A stretch of DNA of 64,000 nt from Bugula neritina (GCA_964035545.1 OZ037766.1:14187222-14251221), one strand, 5' to 3'. Positions 49,801 through 59,696 are shown, numbered from the stretch's first letter. Notes: generated by a model not told the origin, from the sequence alone. Made by a program: numbers and translations.

Positions 49801-52575
49801 ACTTGTGTTCTTAAATTTTGCTGCGCAGTCAAAAACTACTCTAATCTTGTTCTTTTTGGGATGGTACACGCCAAAGTGGGGAATGTACCACTGATGATTG
49901 CTTGCCTCACAAGTTGTAGGTACCAATTCTGCATCGCCATTGTTTATTATGTCTGTCATGAATGCCACGTAATCTGTTCGATATTTCTGGTCTTTAAGCA
50001 TTTTAGTTTTGAGGGTATCAAGTCTGTGCACAGCTAATTGTCTATTGTTTGGTAATTGTGGCTTAGCATTTTTAAACGGCAGTGGCATGCTGTAATAATT
50101 GTCTTCTCTTTGTTTAATATTGTTGCGCATGTTATCTAAAAACTTGGCATCTTCCTGTGACATTTTATGAGTACCAATGTACTTTGTGTCAGTATAATCT
50201 TGCTGTAGGACATTCAAGATATCTGAGCTCAAGTTCTGCTCATGAGCCATAGCCCTATTGCATGTGGGAAATGAGTTTGTTTCATGCTCACCACTATTGC
50301 CTACAATACACCATCCTAGAGGTGTTCTCAGAGCAAAGGGATCATTGATTGCAGGGCCTATTTTAGTTTCAAGTGGTACTAAAGCTCTGGAGTTGTCATA
50401 CCCTATAAGCATTCCTATCTCTATATCTAAACTTTGTGGTATTTCACCTGCAATGCATTTAAGGTGTGGCCATCTATTGGCTATTTCTGGTGTGGGTATG
50501 TGCTGCTTGTTAATTGGAATGCTGTCCCTACTGTAAGTCTTTCCTACTTGTATCTGCTCATGCATGTTAAGTCCTCTAATGGTCAAGTTATTGTACACCT
50601 TACACTTCATTTCCAAGTTGTCAGCTGTCATTGTTGTTAGTTTAAGAGAAACTGGTTTGCTTGTAGCTGTTTGTAGCTTACTAACAACTTGGTTAGTTAC
50701 AAATGTGGTATCTGACATGCTATCTAAGAGTGCATAAGTTAGCACTTCCTCATTAGGGTTATCTACAGTTGCTAGGTATATAGGCACAACCATTGAGCAC
50801 AAGCCATTTGTTTTAGCCACTGTATTGTTGCTGTTAGCTGTTACTTGCTCTGGGTTGTTGCTACTTGCTACTTCATTTACCTGCACTGTTTCTACTTTGG
50901 TATTACTGTTGTTAGCTTGTGTAGCTGGCTGATTGCTTCTATGCGTTACAGTAGGATGCCTTTTTTGGCATATTTTACAAGTAGCTCTATTTCTGCATTC
51001 TTTTGTCATGTGACCTATTCTCAAGCAACCAAAGCATAATCTTTTACTAGCAATGAACTGTTGTTTTTGATCAACTGGTATGCTAGCCAGTTTTCTACAC
51101 TCATGTGTGCTATGATTACTGTAATTGCAGTAGAGGCATAGTTTAGCTTTGTGGTTTTCTGTACTTTTAACACCAGGAGAATGCTCTTCTATGCTAGTAG
51201 CAAAGCTAATGCCCTTGTTGTTGTGCTTTTGAGGCTTATGTGAGTCTATGACCCTTGAACCTGGCAAAGATGAAGTGATTGGATCGTTTAGGATTTCTGC
51301 TTCTGTTTGCACAAACTTTACAAACTGACTAAAACTGGGGTAACTCCTGTGATTTTTCCTATGTGTGGTTACCTCCCGCTTCCATCTGTTTATCATGTTA
51401 TCTGGCAGCTTGGACATGAGCTCAAGATTCTTTTCGCAATCATTTAAAATTCTCAACTCTTTAATATCTTTTGCTGCTATTTCACAATGTGTGAGGAAGT
51501 CAGAAAATGATTGTATCTGCTTATGTTCATGTGGTTTCATTTTGGGCCAAGCATTAATTTTCTTTCGAAATTCATTAGCAACTGTGAATTCTGACCCAAA
51601 TCTTTCTTTCAAAATTATTCTGGCCTTTTGGTATGCTGCTAGTGTATGTAAACTGCATAGGCCACTAATTGCTTCCCTAGCAGGTCCATCAACATGCTGT
51701 TTCAAGACATACATTTTACCATCATCACCTATCATTTTATCCTTGATGTAACTCTCTATGGCATATTCCCAATCTATAAAGTCTAAGGGATTTCCCCTAA
51801 ATATTGGTGGCTTTGGCACATTGTTGGCTTGTATTGCTCTTGTTAAGCATGTGGCCAGGTATTCATTACTGCATGTAGAATGCTGTGATTCATTGTTTTG
51901 CATGCTGCCTATTTGCTGTGGTTGGTTGCTTTGTAAAACTTCTACTGGCCTACTAAAAATAACTTCACTATTGCTTTCTTGATTCACTATTGGTTGGCAA
52001 TTATCTAAATACTCTGCTAGCTCATCTCTAACATCTACATCATGTTCCTCTATTATTTCCTGCCTTATTCTCAGTTGTTTCTGTTTTTCTAACAGCTTAC
52101 TTTTACTTAATTCCAACTGGACATTGGCTAACTGCCTTTCTAGCTCAGCCTGTCTTTGCATGGCTTCCATTTCAATTTCTAATTGTGCAACTTGCAATTT
52201 TGTCTTGGCTGAGATGAATGAGCTTGCTTTTGATGTGTGTTTACTGCTAGCATGTACTGAATGGCTTTCGCCCTTACATTGTTCATGTATACTGTTAATT
52301 TGCTGTGTTAAGTCCTCAAGGTGAGGATGACTTGGAGCTAATGACTTTAGAATTGCTAAGTCAGCATCTGCATCTAACATAATTCGTTGTATGTCATCCC
52401 AAAATTCATTATCATGATTGTCTGTTGCTGCATGCCTACTTCTAAACCTTTTAATTGCACTTGTGACAGATTTAAACCTTTTTTCTACCTCTAATTGTTT
52501 TCCCTTTGTAGATAGGGTTTTGACTCGGCTGCTAATCCTAATGCTATTACTACATGTGGATGTGTCATCATTCAT
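46894..52575 (-). CDS. BEL/Pao Gag-Pol polyprotein
   Basis: Intact 1893-residue ORF. N-terminal basic then Glu/Gln-rich coiled coil (about 120-180), BEL-type Gag region (PPIFRGNPLDFIDW near 250), three Cys/His knuckles (CLYCNYSNHSTHEC near 475, CFGCLRIGHMTKEC near 510, CKICQKRHPTVTH near 530), aspartic protease (LLDSMSDTTF near 612), reverse transcriptase with YVDD near 1035, RNase H-like block (HHFCDASNNGLGQ near 1212), integrase zinc finger (about 1530-1565), catalytic core (GCDVFGPF near 1588, RSDCGTNF near 1657) and the DUF5641-type C-terminus (IRKGDIVLV near 1825). Standard BEL/Pao order. No stop or frameshift, so it may be active. Confidence 0.95.
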   Translation of the reverse strand: MNDDTSTCSNSIRISSRVKTLSTKGKQLEVEKRFKSVTSAIKRFRSRHAATDNHDNEFWDDIQRIMLDADADLAILKSLAPSHPHLEDLTQQINSIHEQCKGESHSVHASSKHTSKASSFISAKTKLQVAQLEIEMEAMQRQAELERQLANVQLELSKSKLLEKQKQLRIRQEIIEEHDVDVRDELAEYLDNCQPIVNQESNSEVIFSRPVEVLQSNQPQQIGSMQNNESQHSTCSNEYLATCLTRAIQANNVPKPPIFRGNPLDFIDWEYAIESYIKDKMIGDDGKMYVLKQHVDGPAREAISGLCSLHTLAAYQKARIILKERFGSEFTVANEFRKKINAWPKMKPHEHKQIQSFSDFLTHCEIAAKDIKELRILNDCEKNLELMSKLPDNMINRWKREVTTHRKNHRSYPSFSQFVKFVQTEAEILNDPITSSLPGSRVIDSHKPQKHNNKGISFATSIEEHSPGVKSTENHKAKLCLYCNYSNHSTHECRKLASIPVDQKQQFIASKRLCFGCLRIGHMTKECRNRATCKICQKRHPTVTHRSNQPATQANNSNTKVETVQVNEVASSNNPEQVTANSNNTVAKTNGLCSMVVPIYLATVDNPNEEVLTYALLDSMSDTTFVTNQVVSKLQTATSKPVSLKLTTMTADNLEMKCKVYNNLTIRGLNMHEQIQVGKTYSRDSIPINKQHIPTPEIANRWPHLKCIAGEIPQSLDIEIGMLIGYDNSRALVPLETKIGPAINDPFALRTPLGWCIVGNSGEHETNSFPTCNRAMAHEQNLSSDILNVLQQDYTDTKYIGTHKMSQEDAKFLDNMRNNIKQREDNYYSMPLPFKNAKPQLPNNRQLAVHRLDTLKTKMLKDQKYRTDYVAFMTDIINNGDAELVPTTCEASNHQWYIPHFGVYHPKKNKIRVVFDCAAKFKNTSLNDHLIQGPDFMNNLVGVLHRFRKGQIAVMCDIQKMFHMFKVHESDRDYLRFLWFKDETMTDIVEYRMTVHLFGAKSSPACATYGLRTLARDHGDSGTDSDKQAVNFIENDFYVDDGLMSLDSQEQIASVIKSAIDICAKGNVRLHKFVSNDQAVLATIPESEHAETMKDLNLNTDMPVERVLGVHWCIKNDEFQFKASMKEKPHTRRGVLSTIASVFDPLGFLSPVILIGKNILQEMCKDKADWDDALKPELENSWVTWQRELAELPQIKIPRCLKPKSLSTIRLTELHHFCDASNNGLGQCTYLRLVDVNDNIHCTLLSAKSRVASIKPITMPRAELMAAVLSSKMSTVVTTELAMPITNEYFWTDSKVVLGYIHNTTKKFQPFVANRVQQILSKSKAAQWNYINTSINPADIASRGASIKKLLSTDWFQGPKFLWQPDLSHMLNTDSNYEIDSSDPEVKLCLQTNTEPQSKCSLEQHLSRFSDLKNAIKAVSAVKRLVKHKGSITPRLTIDDLTDAKHLIMQWVQKESFSDEYCRLSKDKCVSKDSKLTQLDPFLDKHGLIRVGGRLRDSQLNYNEKHPIMLPSNSHVTKLVIKQCHEKVAHQGKNLTISEIKSTGYYIIGISRVVSSYIHQCITCRKQRHAPMTQKMADLPVERVEPAPPFTYVGCDVFGPFIVKDRRAELKKYGLIFTCMASRAIHLEILDDMTTDAFINALRCLIAIRGPIRQLRSDCGTNFVGAFKELKSNQTRIQSFARENDLDFVTNVPSASHMGGVWERQIRSVRNVLNSMLDMHKTRLDSTTLRTFFYEAMAIVNGRPLNTLDDGNTPLTPNQLLTMKSKHVPPPPGQFDQNDMYSNKRWRQVQSLANSFWTKWKTQYLHNLQGRQKWHKPQSNIRKGDIVLVKNENTHRNEWPIARVIETHKTRDDLIRKVKVQLATTELNSKGVRLAPPTYLDRPIHKLIYLFTP

Positions 52576-53127
52576 TGTTGCTGTGTTAGTAATAGAGACA
52601 GTTAGTGAAAAGCATGCATTTACTTACTACAGCTATTTTATAACCTAAATTCAGTAGGAAAACTAGTTTGAACTAGTTTGTCAAGAACTATCACTAGCCA
52701 ACAGCTAATGCAAACAAACAGCTGATGCCAGCACAGGGATTGCACCCAACTGCCCAATCAGAAACAGGGAGATCCTAATTGATTTTATGGGGCTTTGACA
52801 CAATGTCTATCAAATGGAGTTTCTATAATTACAATACTTCCAAAAAATAAATCTGCATGCAAGCCTAATTATTCTAATAACTTTCCATTCAACTATTTCC
52901 TTTATAATTATGTCACTTATATGTGAAGGTGCGGGTTATATGGTAATCTCTCACCAATCTGCTGATTCCAGGTCACCTTTGTATGTAGTTGAGAGTAGTT
53001 GAGAATAATCCTGATAAATGTTAGTAATGTTTATATAGTTGAGGTGGGTAGAAGTGAGGTTCTCTTTGTGGTCGTCTTATGTTTGTCGACTTCTTTTGTT
53101 GGACTTGAGATGGAGCTTTTTCTCCCG

Positions 53128-53229
53128 GACTTGAGTAAGAGTTTTTACTCCCGCACTTTGAGAAAGAGTTTTTACTCCCGGACTTTGAGAAAGAGTTTTT
53201 ACTCCCGGACTTTGAGAAAGAGTTTTTAC
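53128..53229 (-). repeat. 27-bp tandem repeats in the BEL/Pao leader
   Basis: About four units of GAGTTTTTACTCCCGGACTT plus TGAGAAA (plus strand) abut the 5' LTR, and the last unit runs into the LTR edge. No TGG-type primer-binding site is visible just inside the LTR. Confidence 0.8.
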
Positions 53230-54083
53230 TATAGAATGACACTCTTTGCTATGACTCTTGCTTTAGAGTGACACTCTAGCTTATACAGCCTGACTAGGAA
53301 TAGGGAGGGTTTTAGACGTGATCAGAGTTTATTTGAGTCACCAAATACTGACCAAATGCTGACCAAACACTGACCGTAAAAACTAAAATAATAATGATAC
53401 AACATAAGGCATAAGGCAAACAAAATGTACGTAATATAATAAGTATGTATGTAAAAGCACTAGCAATGTATATCATAAATTGTAGATAGCAGCATGAAAT
53501 AATGATTCAACATAGCATGCAACTACAGCCCATATTATTAAAAACTTTATAACATAAAAATGTAATAACGATATATAATTGTAAATAGATGCTCATTACC
53601 TCTTTTCTCTCTCTCCTAGTCTACTGTTATGTTGATGCTGTGGCTTTGCACAGTCTTTCAAATAATGCTACTCTTTGGTAGTCTTACATAAATTTAATGC
53701 TGTCCAAACTGACAGCATGACTCTAACAATATTCCAACTACTAAAAATGGTTTTGTCTTATATACTAATCCATTTGATAAACATTATTGTGTTGTAAGAG
53801 GTATGATTTTACAATTTACTATTTTGGGGTAGGATCTTACTGTTTCAAGAAGTGGGCTGAAGTAAACAAGCATGTGTGACATCACAGCTGATGCAAGCAT
53901 AACTGCTGACTATGAATCATTCTACATGCGTAGCTACTGTTTTGGGGTAGTAATTAAAGAAGCATTAGGTTGACTACTGGCAGCTAGTGGTTATAGGCTA
54001 ATTTGAGGTTGATGACATTGTGATTGTGTGTGATTGTACTACAAGTTATAATATCTGTAAACATCCTATTTCGTAACATTACA
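53230..54083 (-). repeat. BEL/Pao 5' LTR
   Basis: 854 bp; on the minus strand it begins TGTAATGTTACG. Its inner border is not TG...CA-like (ends ...CATTCTATA), so the exact edge could shift by a few bases; the AATAC duplication supports this choice. Confidence 0.85.
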
Positions 54084-54088
54084 AATAC

Positions 54089-54328
54089 TATTTATAGAAA
54101 CTCAAAACAAAACAAAACATTGGAATTTCCATGGTTATTTCGCAATTATTGCGCAATACCTTGTTTACATTGCTGGGCAGTAGTTAACATGACCAACCAA
54201 AACAGTAACAATGAACAATGACCCATCTCTTTGATTAGTCTAGAATATTTATGAACATTCCTGTATAATCATTAGGAAAAACCCGATAAGTCTATTTATA
54301 GGTATATGTACACTCAGAATTTGTGACA
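54089..54328 (-). repeat. Gypsy 3' LTR, inner part
   Basis: Remaining 240 bp of the split LTR, starting right after the second AATAC copy and ending TTTGTGACA. Confidence 0.93.
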
Positions 54329-54345
54329 ACCCCCCATTCTAAGAG
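54329..54345 (-). other. Gypsy polypurine tract
   Basis: Minus strand AGAATGGGGGGTTG abuts the 3' LTR, the expected plus-strand priming site. Confidence 0.7.
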
Positions 54346-54374
54346 AAATTATCTTGATCATTTCTCCTAACTAC

Positions 54375-57300
54375 TTAAAATTCTGAGTCAATTCGGCTTA
54401 GATAATCGGCTCCAACATTGTCCTTTCCTTTGATTGACTCCACCTTGATTCTGAAGTTCTGTAAATACATAGCCCATCTCATCACTCTGCTGTTCTCAAA
54501 TTTGGCCTGGTTGATGTACACCAGCGGTTGGTGATCAGTCTGCAGCACGAACTCCACACCATATAAATATTGTAGATATTTCTTGACCGCCCATACCACA
54601 GCTAAGCATTCCTTCTCTATGGCTGAGTAGTTTCTCTCTCGGTCTAGTAATTTCCTACTTGCGTAGCTCACAGGGAACAGCTTTCCATCCTGAGGCTGCA
54701 TCAGCACTGCCCCTAGCCCAACATCTGATGCATCCGTCCTTAGCACAAACGGTTTGTGTACATCTGGCAATTTTAAAATTGGTGCACTTGTCAGCATTGT
54801 TTTTAAGGTGGTATACGCCTTCTCTTGTGGTTCCTGCCATTTGACTTTCTTTGGTTCTCCCTTCTTTGTTAAATCCGTTAGTGGACTCGCTATGGTTGAA
54901 TAATGAGGGATATATTCTCTGTAGTAACTAGTAAGTCCAATGAACGATCTCACTTGCGTCTTATTGGTTGGCCTTGGCGCAGCCCTAATTTTCTCAATGT
55001 TGTCATCCATTGGTTTAATTTCACCCCTGTAAAGTTTATGTCCAATGAACTCCATGTTTGTTCCTCCTACTCTACATTTACTTGGTCTAACGGTAAGTCC
55101 AGCTGTGGCAAGTCGGCTGAAAACTTCTGTTAGCATTTTAACGTGTTCTCCCCAACTTTCCGTGTGCACTAGAATGTCATCAATGTAGTTGTCCACTCCT
55201 TTCAGGTTTACAAAAAGTTTTCTCAACCCTCTCACCAGTGTCGCTCCAGAGTTAACCATCCCAAATGGCATCTTGATGAATTCATAATGTCCATCGGGTG
55301 TCACAAATGCAGTTTTAGGAATATCTTCTTTCTTCACTGGTATTTGCCAGTATCCCTTGGATAAATCAAGTTTGGTAAAGTATTTATCTTTACTGAGCTT
55401 TCTGAAAACGTCATCTGTTTTCACCATTGGTTCGGGATCGAATACTGAGACTCGGTTTAGTTTGCGATAGTCTATACAAATCCTGTTGCTTCCATCTGGC
55501 TTCTTTACTATCACCGTTGGTGAGGCGTAGGGAGAGGTAGATGGCCGAATAACACCCATCTTCAACATGTCCTCGATGTCCGTCTTGAGAGTTTCTCTTA
55601 CCCTGTAGGGCAATCCATATGGTTTGGATTTCACTGGCTCATCAGTCGTGAGCTCGATAGAATGTTCTATTCCCGTTGCATTTCCTGGCAAGTCACTGAA
55701 GATACCTTCAAACTTTCTTAGTAACTCCTCCAGCTGTCTTCTTTGCTGATTCTCCAGCTCTTCACTCAGAATGACATCTTTACTTGTTTCTGTCTGCTGT
55801 TTCTTACCATACAGGTCCAACAAATCATCTTGGCCTTCTTCTCTTTCCTCATCATGATCAATAATTCCAGTACCAGCAGCATCTAAAGTCATCACAGCCC
55901 CAACAGTCATAGGGTCGGTAGGCGTCTCCCGCTCAAAATATTTCTTCAGCATGTTGGCATGGTATGTTCTCCTCTTGCCTCTAATGTTGATAATGTAGTC
56001 ATTCAGTCTGACTTTCTCCTCAATATTGAATGGTCCTTGCCAATGCATCAGCAATTTATTTCCATCCGTAGGTAGAAGAATGAGCACTTTGTCACCAGGT
56101 CTGAAGTCTCTCTGCTTAGCTTTCTTGTCAAAATAGTGTTTGTATCTTTTTTGACTGTCTTTTAGCGAAGCTAGTGCCATCTCCATCATGTCATCTAAAC
56201 GCTCTCTCAATTCAAAAACATGCTGATAGCAGGTCTTGACTTCATCGGCAGTGTCTTCTTTTGTCCAAAGTTGTCGCAGGATGTACATTGGTCCACGTAC
56301 AGTTCTTCCATAGAGTAACTCGAATGGGGCGAAGCCTGTTGATTCCTGTGGGACTTCTCTATATGCAAATAGAGCCGCATTGATGAACCGATGCCACTGT
56401 CTTGGCTCTTTAGCACACAACTTTTTTAACATACTTTTGAGGGTTCCGTTGAACTTTTCCACAAGTCCATTGGCCATTGCATGGTATGGTGAAGTAGGAA
56501 GTTGTCGCATGTCAAGTAATCTGGTAAACTCTTTCATGTAGTCCGAGATGAATTGAGTTCCTTGGTCGCTTATCACCTCCTCTGGTATCCCAACACGACT
56601 GTATATGTCAAGCAGCGCTTCAGCTACAGTAGCTGAGTCAATGTTCTTCAATGGTGTAGCTTCAGGATATCTTGTAGCATAGTCAACTAAAGTTAGGGTG
56701 TAGCGGTGTCCTTTCTCACTTGGAGGGTTAATTGGTCCGATTAGGTCTATTGCACATCTCTTGAATGGGGTGTCAATTAGTGGAGTTTCTTGTACTGGGA
56801 CTTTCATGACTGAGCCTTTTTTCACTGTTTTCTGGCAAATGTCACATGACTGACAGAAACGTACGACATCTCCGTTTAGTCCTGGCCAGAAGAAGTTGGA
56901 AAGCACTCTATCAGTGGTTTTCTTTACTCCTAGGTGTCCGCTCATTATGCAGTCATGAGCTTTCTGTAGAACTTCCTTCCTCAGTGAACTGGGTACCATG
57001 AGTTGTTTAACAGGTTTTACACTGACAGACTTCGAGTCGGTGTACTCACGGTACAGAATCTTATTCCTCACCACAAACCTAGTGGTGCATCCCTTTTTCT
57101 CCTTCACTTCTTTTGCATCAAAGAAACGTTCCAATGTGGGGTCGTCCCTCTGCAGTCTGGCTATCTCATCTTTCCCTATACTTAATGGGTTAGCATTTGA
57201 ATCAATCTTCAGTGGTTTGTCTCCTGACTTTTCCTTGACAGCTTGAGCTCTTGTGGTTACGGCGCAGTCCTTCCAGTTTTCCAGCGGCTGGTCAGCTGAT

Positions 57301-58811
57301 CTTGCTCCATCCACATTCCCAATAAGCAGGTCACAAATCGTCTTGTCCATTACTGCAGCTTTGACGACACCATTGTAAAATGGTGAGCGTACTGAGATAA
57401 GTGCCCACTGAGCCTCCCTAACACTTGCATCAGCCATATTCAGATAAACTGATTCTCCAGTTAAGTGTTGAGGTTGCACATACTTTGCATTGACTACAAT
57501 GCAACCACAGCCGGTGTCGCGCATTACAGTAGCTCGTTGGCCATTAACTTCCGCATCAAATATTGCTGTGCCCCCATCTTTGAATTTAGGTCCATTCTTG
57601 CAGACAGCAGCGTTGACAAACTTTTTACCATTAACTGTGATTTCCGTAGGTTCTTCCACTTTAGATGAAATTCCTGGATCTGTGACCACAGTCTTATTCT
57701 GAGTAGTCGCTATTGCAGCAGCAGCATGCACTGACCTTCCACCATACTTTCTGCAGTCTGAAGTATTGTGATTGTTCATCTTGCAATGTGAACAGTACTT
57801 CTTCCCTCGCCGTGGGCAATTACGAGCAATGTGTGACTTATCTTTGCAGATGAAGCATGCCCCATCGCTTTTACTTCCTTGTTCAGCATTCATGCTACCG
57901 GTGGGTGTGTTTTCCATCCTTTTTGTATTAGTTTTCTTAGTCTTTGCTAGTTTTCTTCCACGGGCGTGCAAAAACAGTGATGCTGCATCACACATATCTT
58001 CACTGCTGTTGTAGGAACTTTGCTTTAAATGCACAGCTAGGTCGTCTGGGCATGATGATATAAATTGTTCAGTCGCCACTAGTTTGGCTATGTCCATGCC
58101 CCCTGAAAGCTCCACCCACTTGTGCACGTAAGTTTCTATCCTAGTGAATAGTTGGGCAGGAGTTTCATCCTCGTAAGCTTCTGCCTCTCTGAGCTTTTTT
58201 CTGTAGCCCTCTTGAGTCAAGTTAAAGCGCTCCAACAAGGCTTCTTTGACTTTTTTATAATCTCTGCGATCGGTAGGTGACAACCGGATGTAAGCTTTTG
58301 TTGCTGTACCCCTTAGGTACTGACTGAGATGGTAGGGCCAATCTCCCTTGTCCCAGTTACATCCTTCGGCAACCCACTCGAACCGCTCTAAATAGCTATC
58401 CATTTCGTCTACCTTCTCATCAAAGAATGGTATTATTGGTTTTGGCTTATTAGCTATTTCTAACCTGGTGCTTTCATGTTTTGAGTGCTCCAAACTTGTG
58501 TTAGCTTTCAGCTTTTCCATATCTAATTCATGTCGTTGTCTTCTCTCTTCTGCCTCCTGGTCAGCTTTTATCTTCATCTCCATTAAGGCTTTCTCATTTT
58601 CTTGCTTGATCCTTTCCGCCTCACGCTCTAATCTACGCTCCTCTCGGTCCTTTTCTTTTTCCTCTCGGTCCTTTTCTTTTTCCTCTCGTGCCTTTTCTTT
58701 TTCCTCTTGTGCAGCAACAATGGGTAGGTTCTTTTCAACAAAAGCTACGAGCTTGTCCTCCACCAGTCCAAGATCTTTACCCATCTGTGTCACTCTCTCC
58801 AACAACGCCAT
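54375..58811 (-). CDS. Gypsy Gag-Pol polyprotein with integrase before reverse transcriptase (Gmr1 type)
   Basis: Intact 1478-residue ORF. Order seen: coiled-coil-prone E/R/K-rich start (about 35-115); capsid-like region (120-290); two zinc knuckles (CFICKDKSHIARNC near 315, CSHCKMNNHNTSDC near 340); protease active site DTG near 432; integrase zinc finger H-H-C-C (about 622-658) and D,D-E core (CAIDLIGP near 688, ISDQGTQF near 750, E of GLVEKFNG near 785); then reverse transcriptase (about 1070-1260, YIDD near 1209) and RNase H (RTDAS near 1359, TDHQP near 1428). In most Ty3/gypsy elements integrase is last; integrase ahead of RT is the copia-like order known for Gmr1 elements. No stop or frameshift, so it may be active. 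Confidence 0.92.
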   Translation of the reverse strand: MALLERVTQMGKDLGLVEDKLVAFVEKNLPIVAAQEEKEKAREEKEKDREEKEKDREERRLEREAERIKQENEKALMEMKIKADQEAEERRQRHELDMEKLKANTSLEHSKHESTRLEIANKPKPIIPFFDEKVDEMDSYLERFEWVAEGCNWDKGDWPYHLSQYLRGTATKAYIRLSPTDRRDYKKVKEALLERFNLTQEGYRKKLREAEAYEDETPAQLFTRIETYVHKWVELSGGMDIAKLVATEQFISSCPDDLAVHLKQSSYNSSEDMCDAASLFLHARGRKLAKTKKTNTKRMENTPTGSMNAEQGSKSDGACFICKDKSHIARNCPRRGKKYCSHCKMNNHNTSDCRKYGGRSVHAAAAIATTQNKTVVTDPGISSKVEEPTEITVNGKKFVNAAVCKNGPKFKDGGTAIFDAEVNGQRATVMRDTGCGCIVVNAKYVQPQHLTGESVYLNMADASVREAQWALISVRSPFYNGVVKAAVMDKTICDLLIGNVDGARSADQPLENWKDCAVTTRAQAVKEKSGDKPLKIDSNANPLSIGKDEIARLQRDDPTLERFFDAKEVKEKKGCTTRFVVRNKILYREYTDSKSVSVKPVKQLMVPSSLRKEVLQKAHDCIMSGHLGVKKTTDRVLSNFFWPGLNGDVVRFCQSCDICQKTVKKGSVMKVPVQETPLIDTPFKRCAIDLIGPINPPSEKGHRYTLTLVDYATRYPEATPLKNIDSATVAEALLDIYSRVGIPEEVISDQGTQFISDYMKEFTRLLDMRQLPTSPYHAMANGLVEKFNGTLKSMLKKLCAKEPRQWHRFINAALFAYREVPQESTGFAPFELLYGRTVRGPMYILRQLWTKEDTADEVKTCYQHVFELRERLDDMMEMALASLKDSQKRYKHYFDKKAKQRDFRPGDKVLILLPTDGNKLLMHWQGPFNIEEKVRLNDYIINIRGKRRTYHANMLKKYFERETPTDPMTVGAVMTLDAAGTGIIDHDEEREEGQDDLLDLYGKKQQTETSKDVILSEELENQQRRQLEELLRKFEGIFSDLPGNATGIEHSIELTTDEPVKSKPYGLPYRVRETLKTDIEDMLKMGVIRPSTSPYASPTVIVKKPDGSNRICIDYRKLNRVSVFDPEPMVKTDDVFRKLSKDKYFTKLDLSKGYWQIPVKKEDIPKTAFVTPDGHYEFIKMPFGMVNSGATLVRGLRKLFVNLKGVDNYIDDILVHTESWGEHVKMLTEVFSRLATAGLTVRPSKCRVGGTNMEFIGHKLYRGEIKPMDDNIEKIRAAPRPTNKTQVRSFIGLTSYYREYIPHYSTIASPLTDLTKKGEPKKVKWQEPQEKAYTTLKTMLTSAPILKLPDVHKPFVLRTDASDVGLGAVLMQPQDGKLFPVSYASRKLLDRERNYSAIEKECLAVVWAVKKYLQYLYGVEFVLQTDHQPLVYINQAKFENSRVMRWAMYLQNFRIKVESIKGKDNVGADYLSRIDSEF

Positions 58812-58888
58812 AATGTCTCAACAACTGTTAATTAATCCTGTGTATACTCACGTTGTAACTAATAACTTCCCTGTGTGCGACTGAGACT

Positions 58889-58905
58889 TCCCGGAGCAGC
58901 CCCCA
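58889..58905 (-). other. Gypsy primer-binding site
   Basis: Two bases inside the 5' LTR the minus strand reads TGGGGGCTGCTCCGGGA, the complement of a tRNA 3' end ...AGCCCC-CA. The tRNA was not identified. Confidence 0.65.
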
Positions 58906-58907
58906 AT

Positions 58908-59455
58908 TGTCACAAAACTGTAGGTAGCAGTGTGACGAGTTCGAAAAGTCTGGTAGTCAGAAGTATAGAGACAAGTAGCATACAGCTTGCTAATCCAGTT
59001 GAGAGTAATAGAGTTGTGGATATAAGTAGACTTTATTTCTCTAGTAAGATATGCACAGATGAATTTGTAAAAATTAACTCCGAGAATGAACTTATAAAAA
59101 TGAACTGATTCGTAAACACAACTGCCTCAGTATTTATAGTAAACAGAAAAACTCTAGAACATTCTCAAGCATTCCAGTATAGAAGATTCTAGTAGGAAAC
59201 ATTCCCCACATGCCAATACTATTTATAGAAACTCAAAACAAAACAAAACATTGGAATTTCCATGGTTATTTCGCAATTATTGCGCAATACCTTGTTTACA
59301 TTGCTGGGCAGTAGTTAACATGACCAACCAAAACAGTAACAATGAACAATGACCCATCTCTTTGATTAGTCTAGAATATTTATGAACATTCCTGTATAAT
59401 CATTAGGAAAAACCCGATAAGTCTATTTATAGGTATATGTACACTCAGAATTTGT

Positions 59456-59459
<4 letters not shown>
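58908..59459 (-). repeat. Gypsy 5' LTR (right copy)
   Basis: 552 bp, TG...CA, perfect 9-bp terminal inverted repeat TGTCACAAA/TTTGTGACA. For the minus-strand element this is the promoter LTR. Confidence 0.93.
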
Positions 59460-59494
<35 letters not shown>

Positions 59495-59496
<2 letters not shown>

Positions 59497-59622
59497 TGAC
59501 ATATATAGCACTAAATTCATTCAGGCAGTAAACAAAAGTCAGTAAAAGAGCTGTTTAGTTTTCTTAATAAATAAATAATAATACATATACAAATAAATAA
59601 TGTGCATGTAACATATATGTCA

Positions 59623-59624
<2 letters not shown>
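59495..59624 (+). mobile_element. MITE-like unit 2
   Basis: 130 bp with 12-bp terminal inverted repeats ACTGACATATAT/ATATATGTCAGT, flanked by TA repeats on both sides; no coding capacity. Confidence 0.75.

Positions 59625-59694
<70 letters not shown>
59625..59694. repeat. (TA)n microsatellite between inverted MITE-like units
   Basis: About 70 bp of pure TA. Similar TA runs flank the units at 59460-59494 and 59825-59857. Confidence 0.95.

Positions 59695-59696
<2 letters not shown>

Larger units (their letters stand above)
45934..54083 (-). mobile_element. BEL/Pao LTR retrotransposon, intact, nested in the gypsy LTR
   Basis: Two 854-bp LTRs, 45934-46787 and 53230-54083, flanked by the 5-bp duplication AATAC (45929-45933 and 54084-54088). 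By eye the LTRs differ at one base (CTCGAG versus CTCTAG at 45982/53278), so the insertion is very recent. Confidence 0.92.
45622..59459 (-). mobile_element. Gmr1-like Ty3/gypsy LTR retrotransposon (interrupted by BEL/Pao)
   Basis: Two 552-bp LTRs (TGTCACAAA...TTTGTGACA) bound a minus-strand element with PBS, one long ORF and a polypurine tract. The left (3') LTR is split by the BEL/Pao insertion into 45622-45933 and 54089-54328; 312+240 equals the 552 bp of the right LTR. No difference between LTRs was noticed by eye. Flanks are TA repeat, so the target duplication cannot be told apart. Confidence 0.92.
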
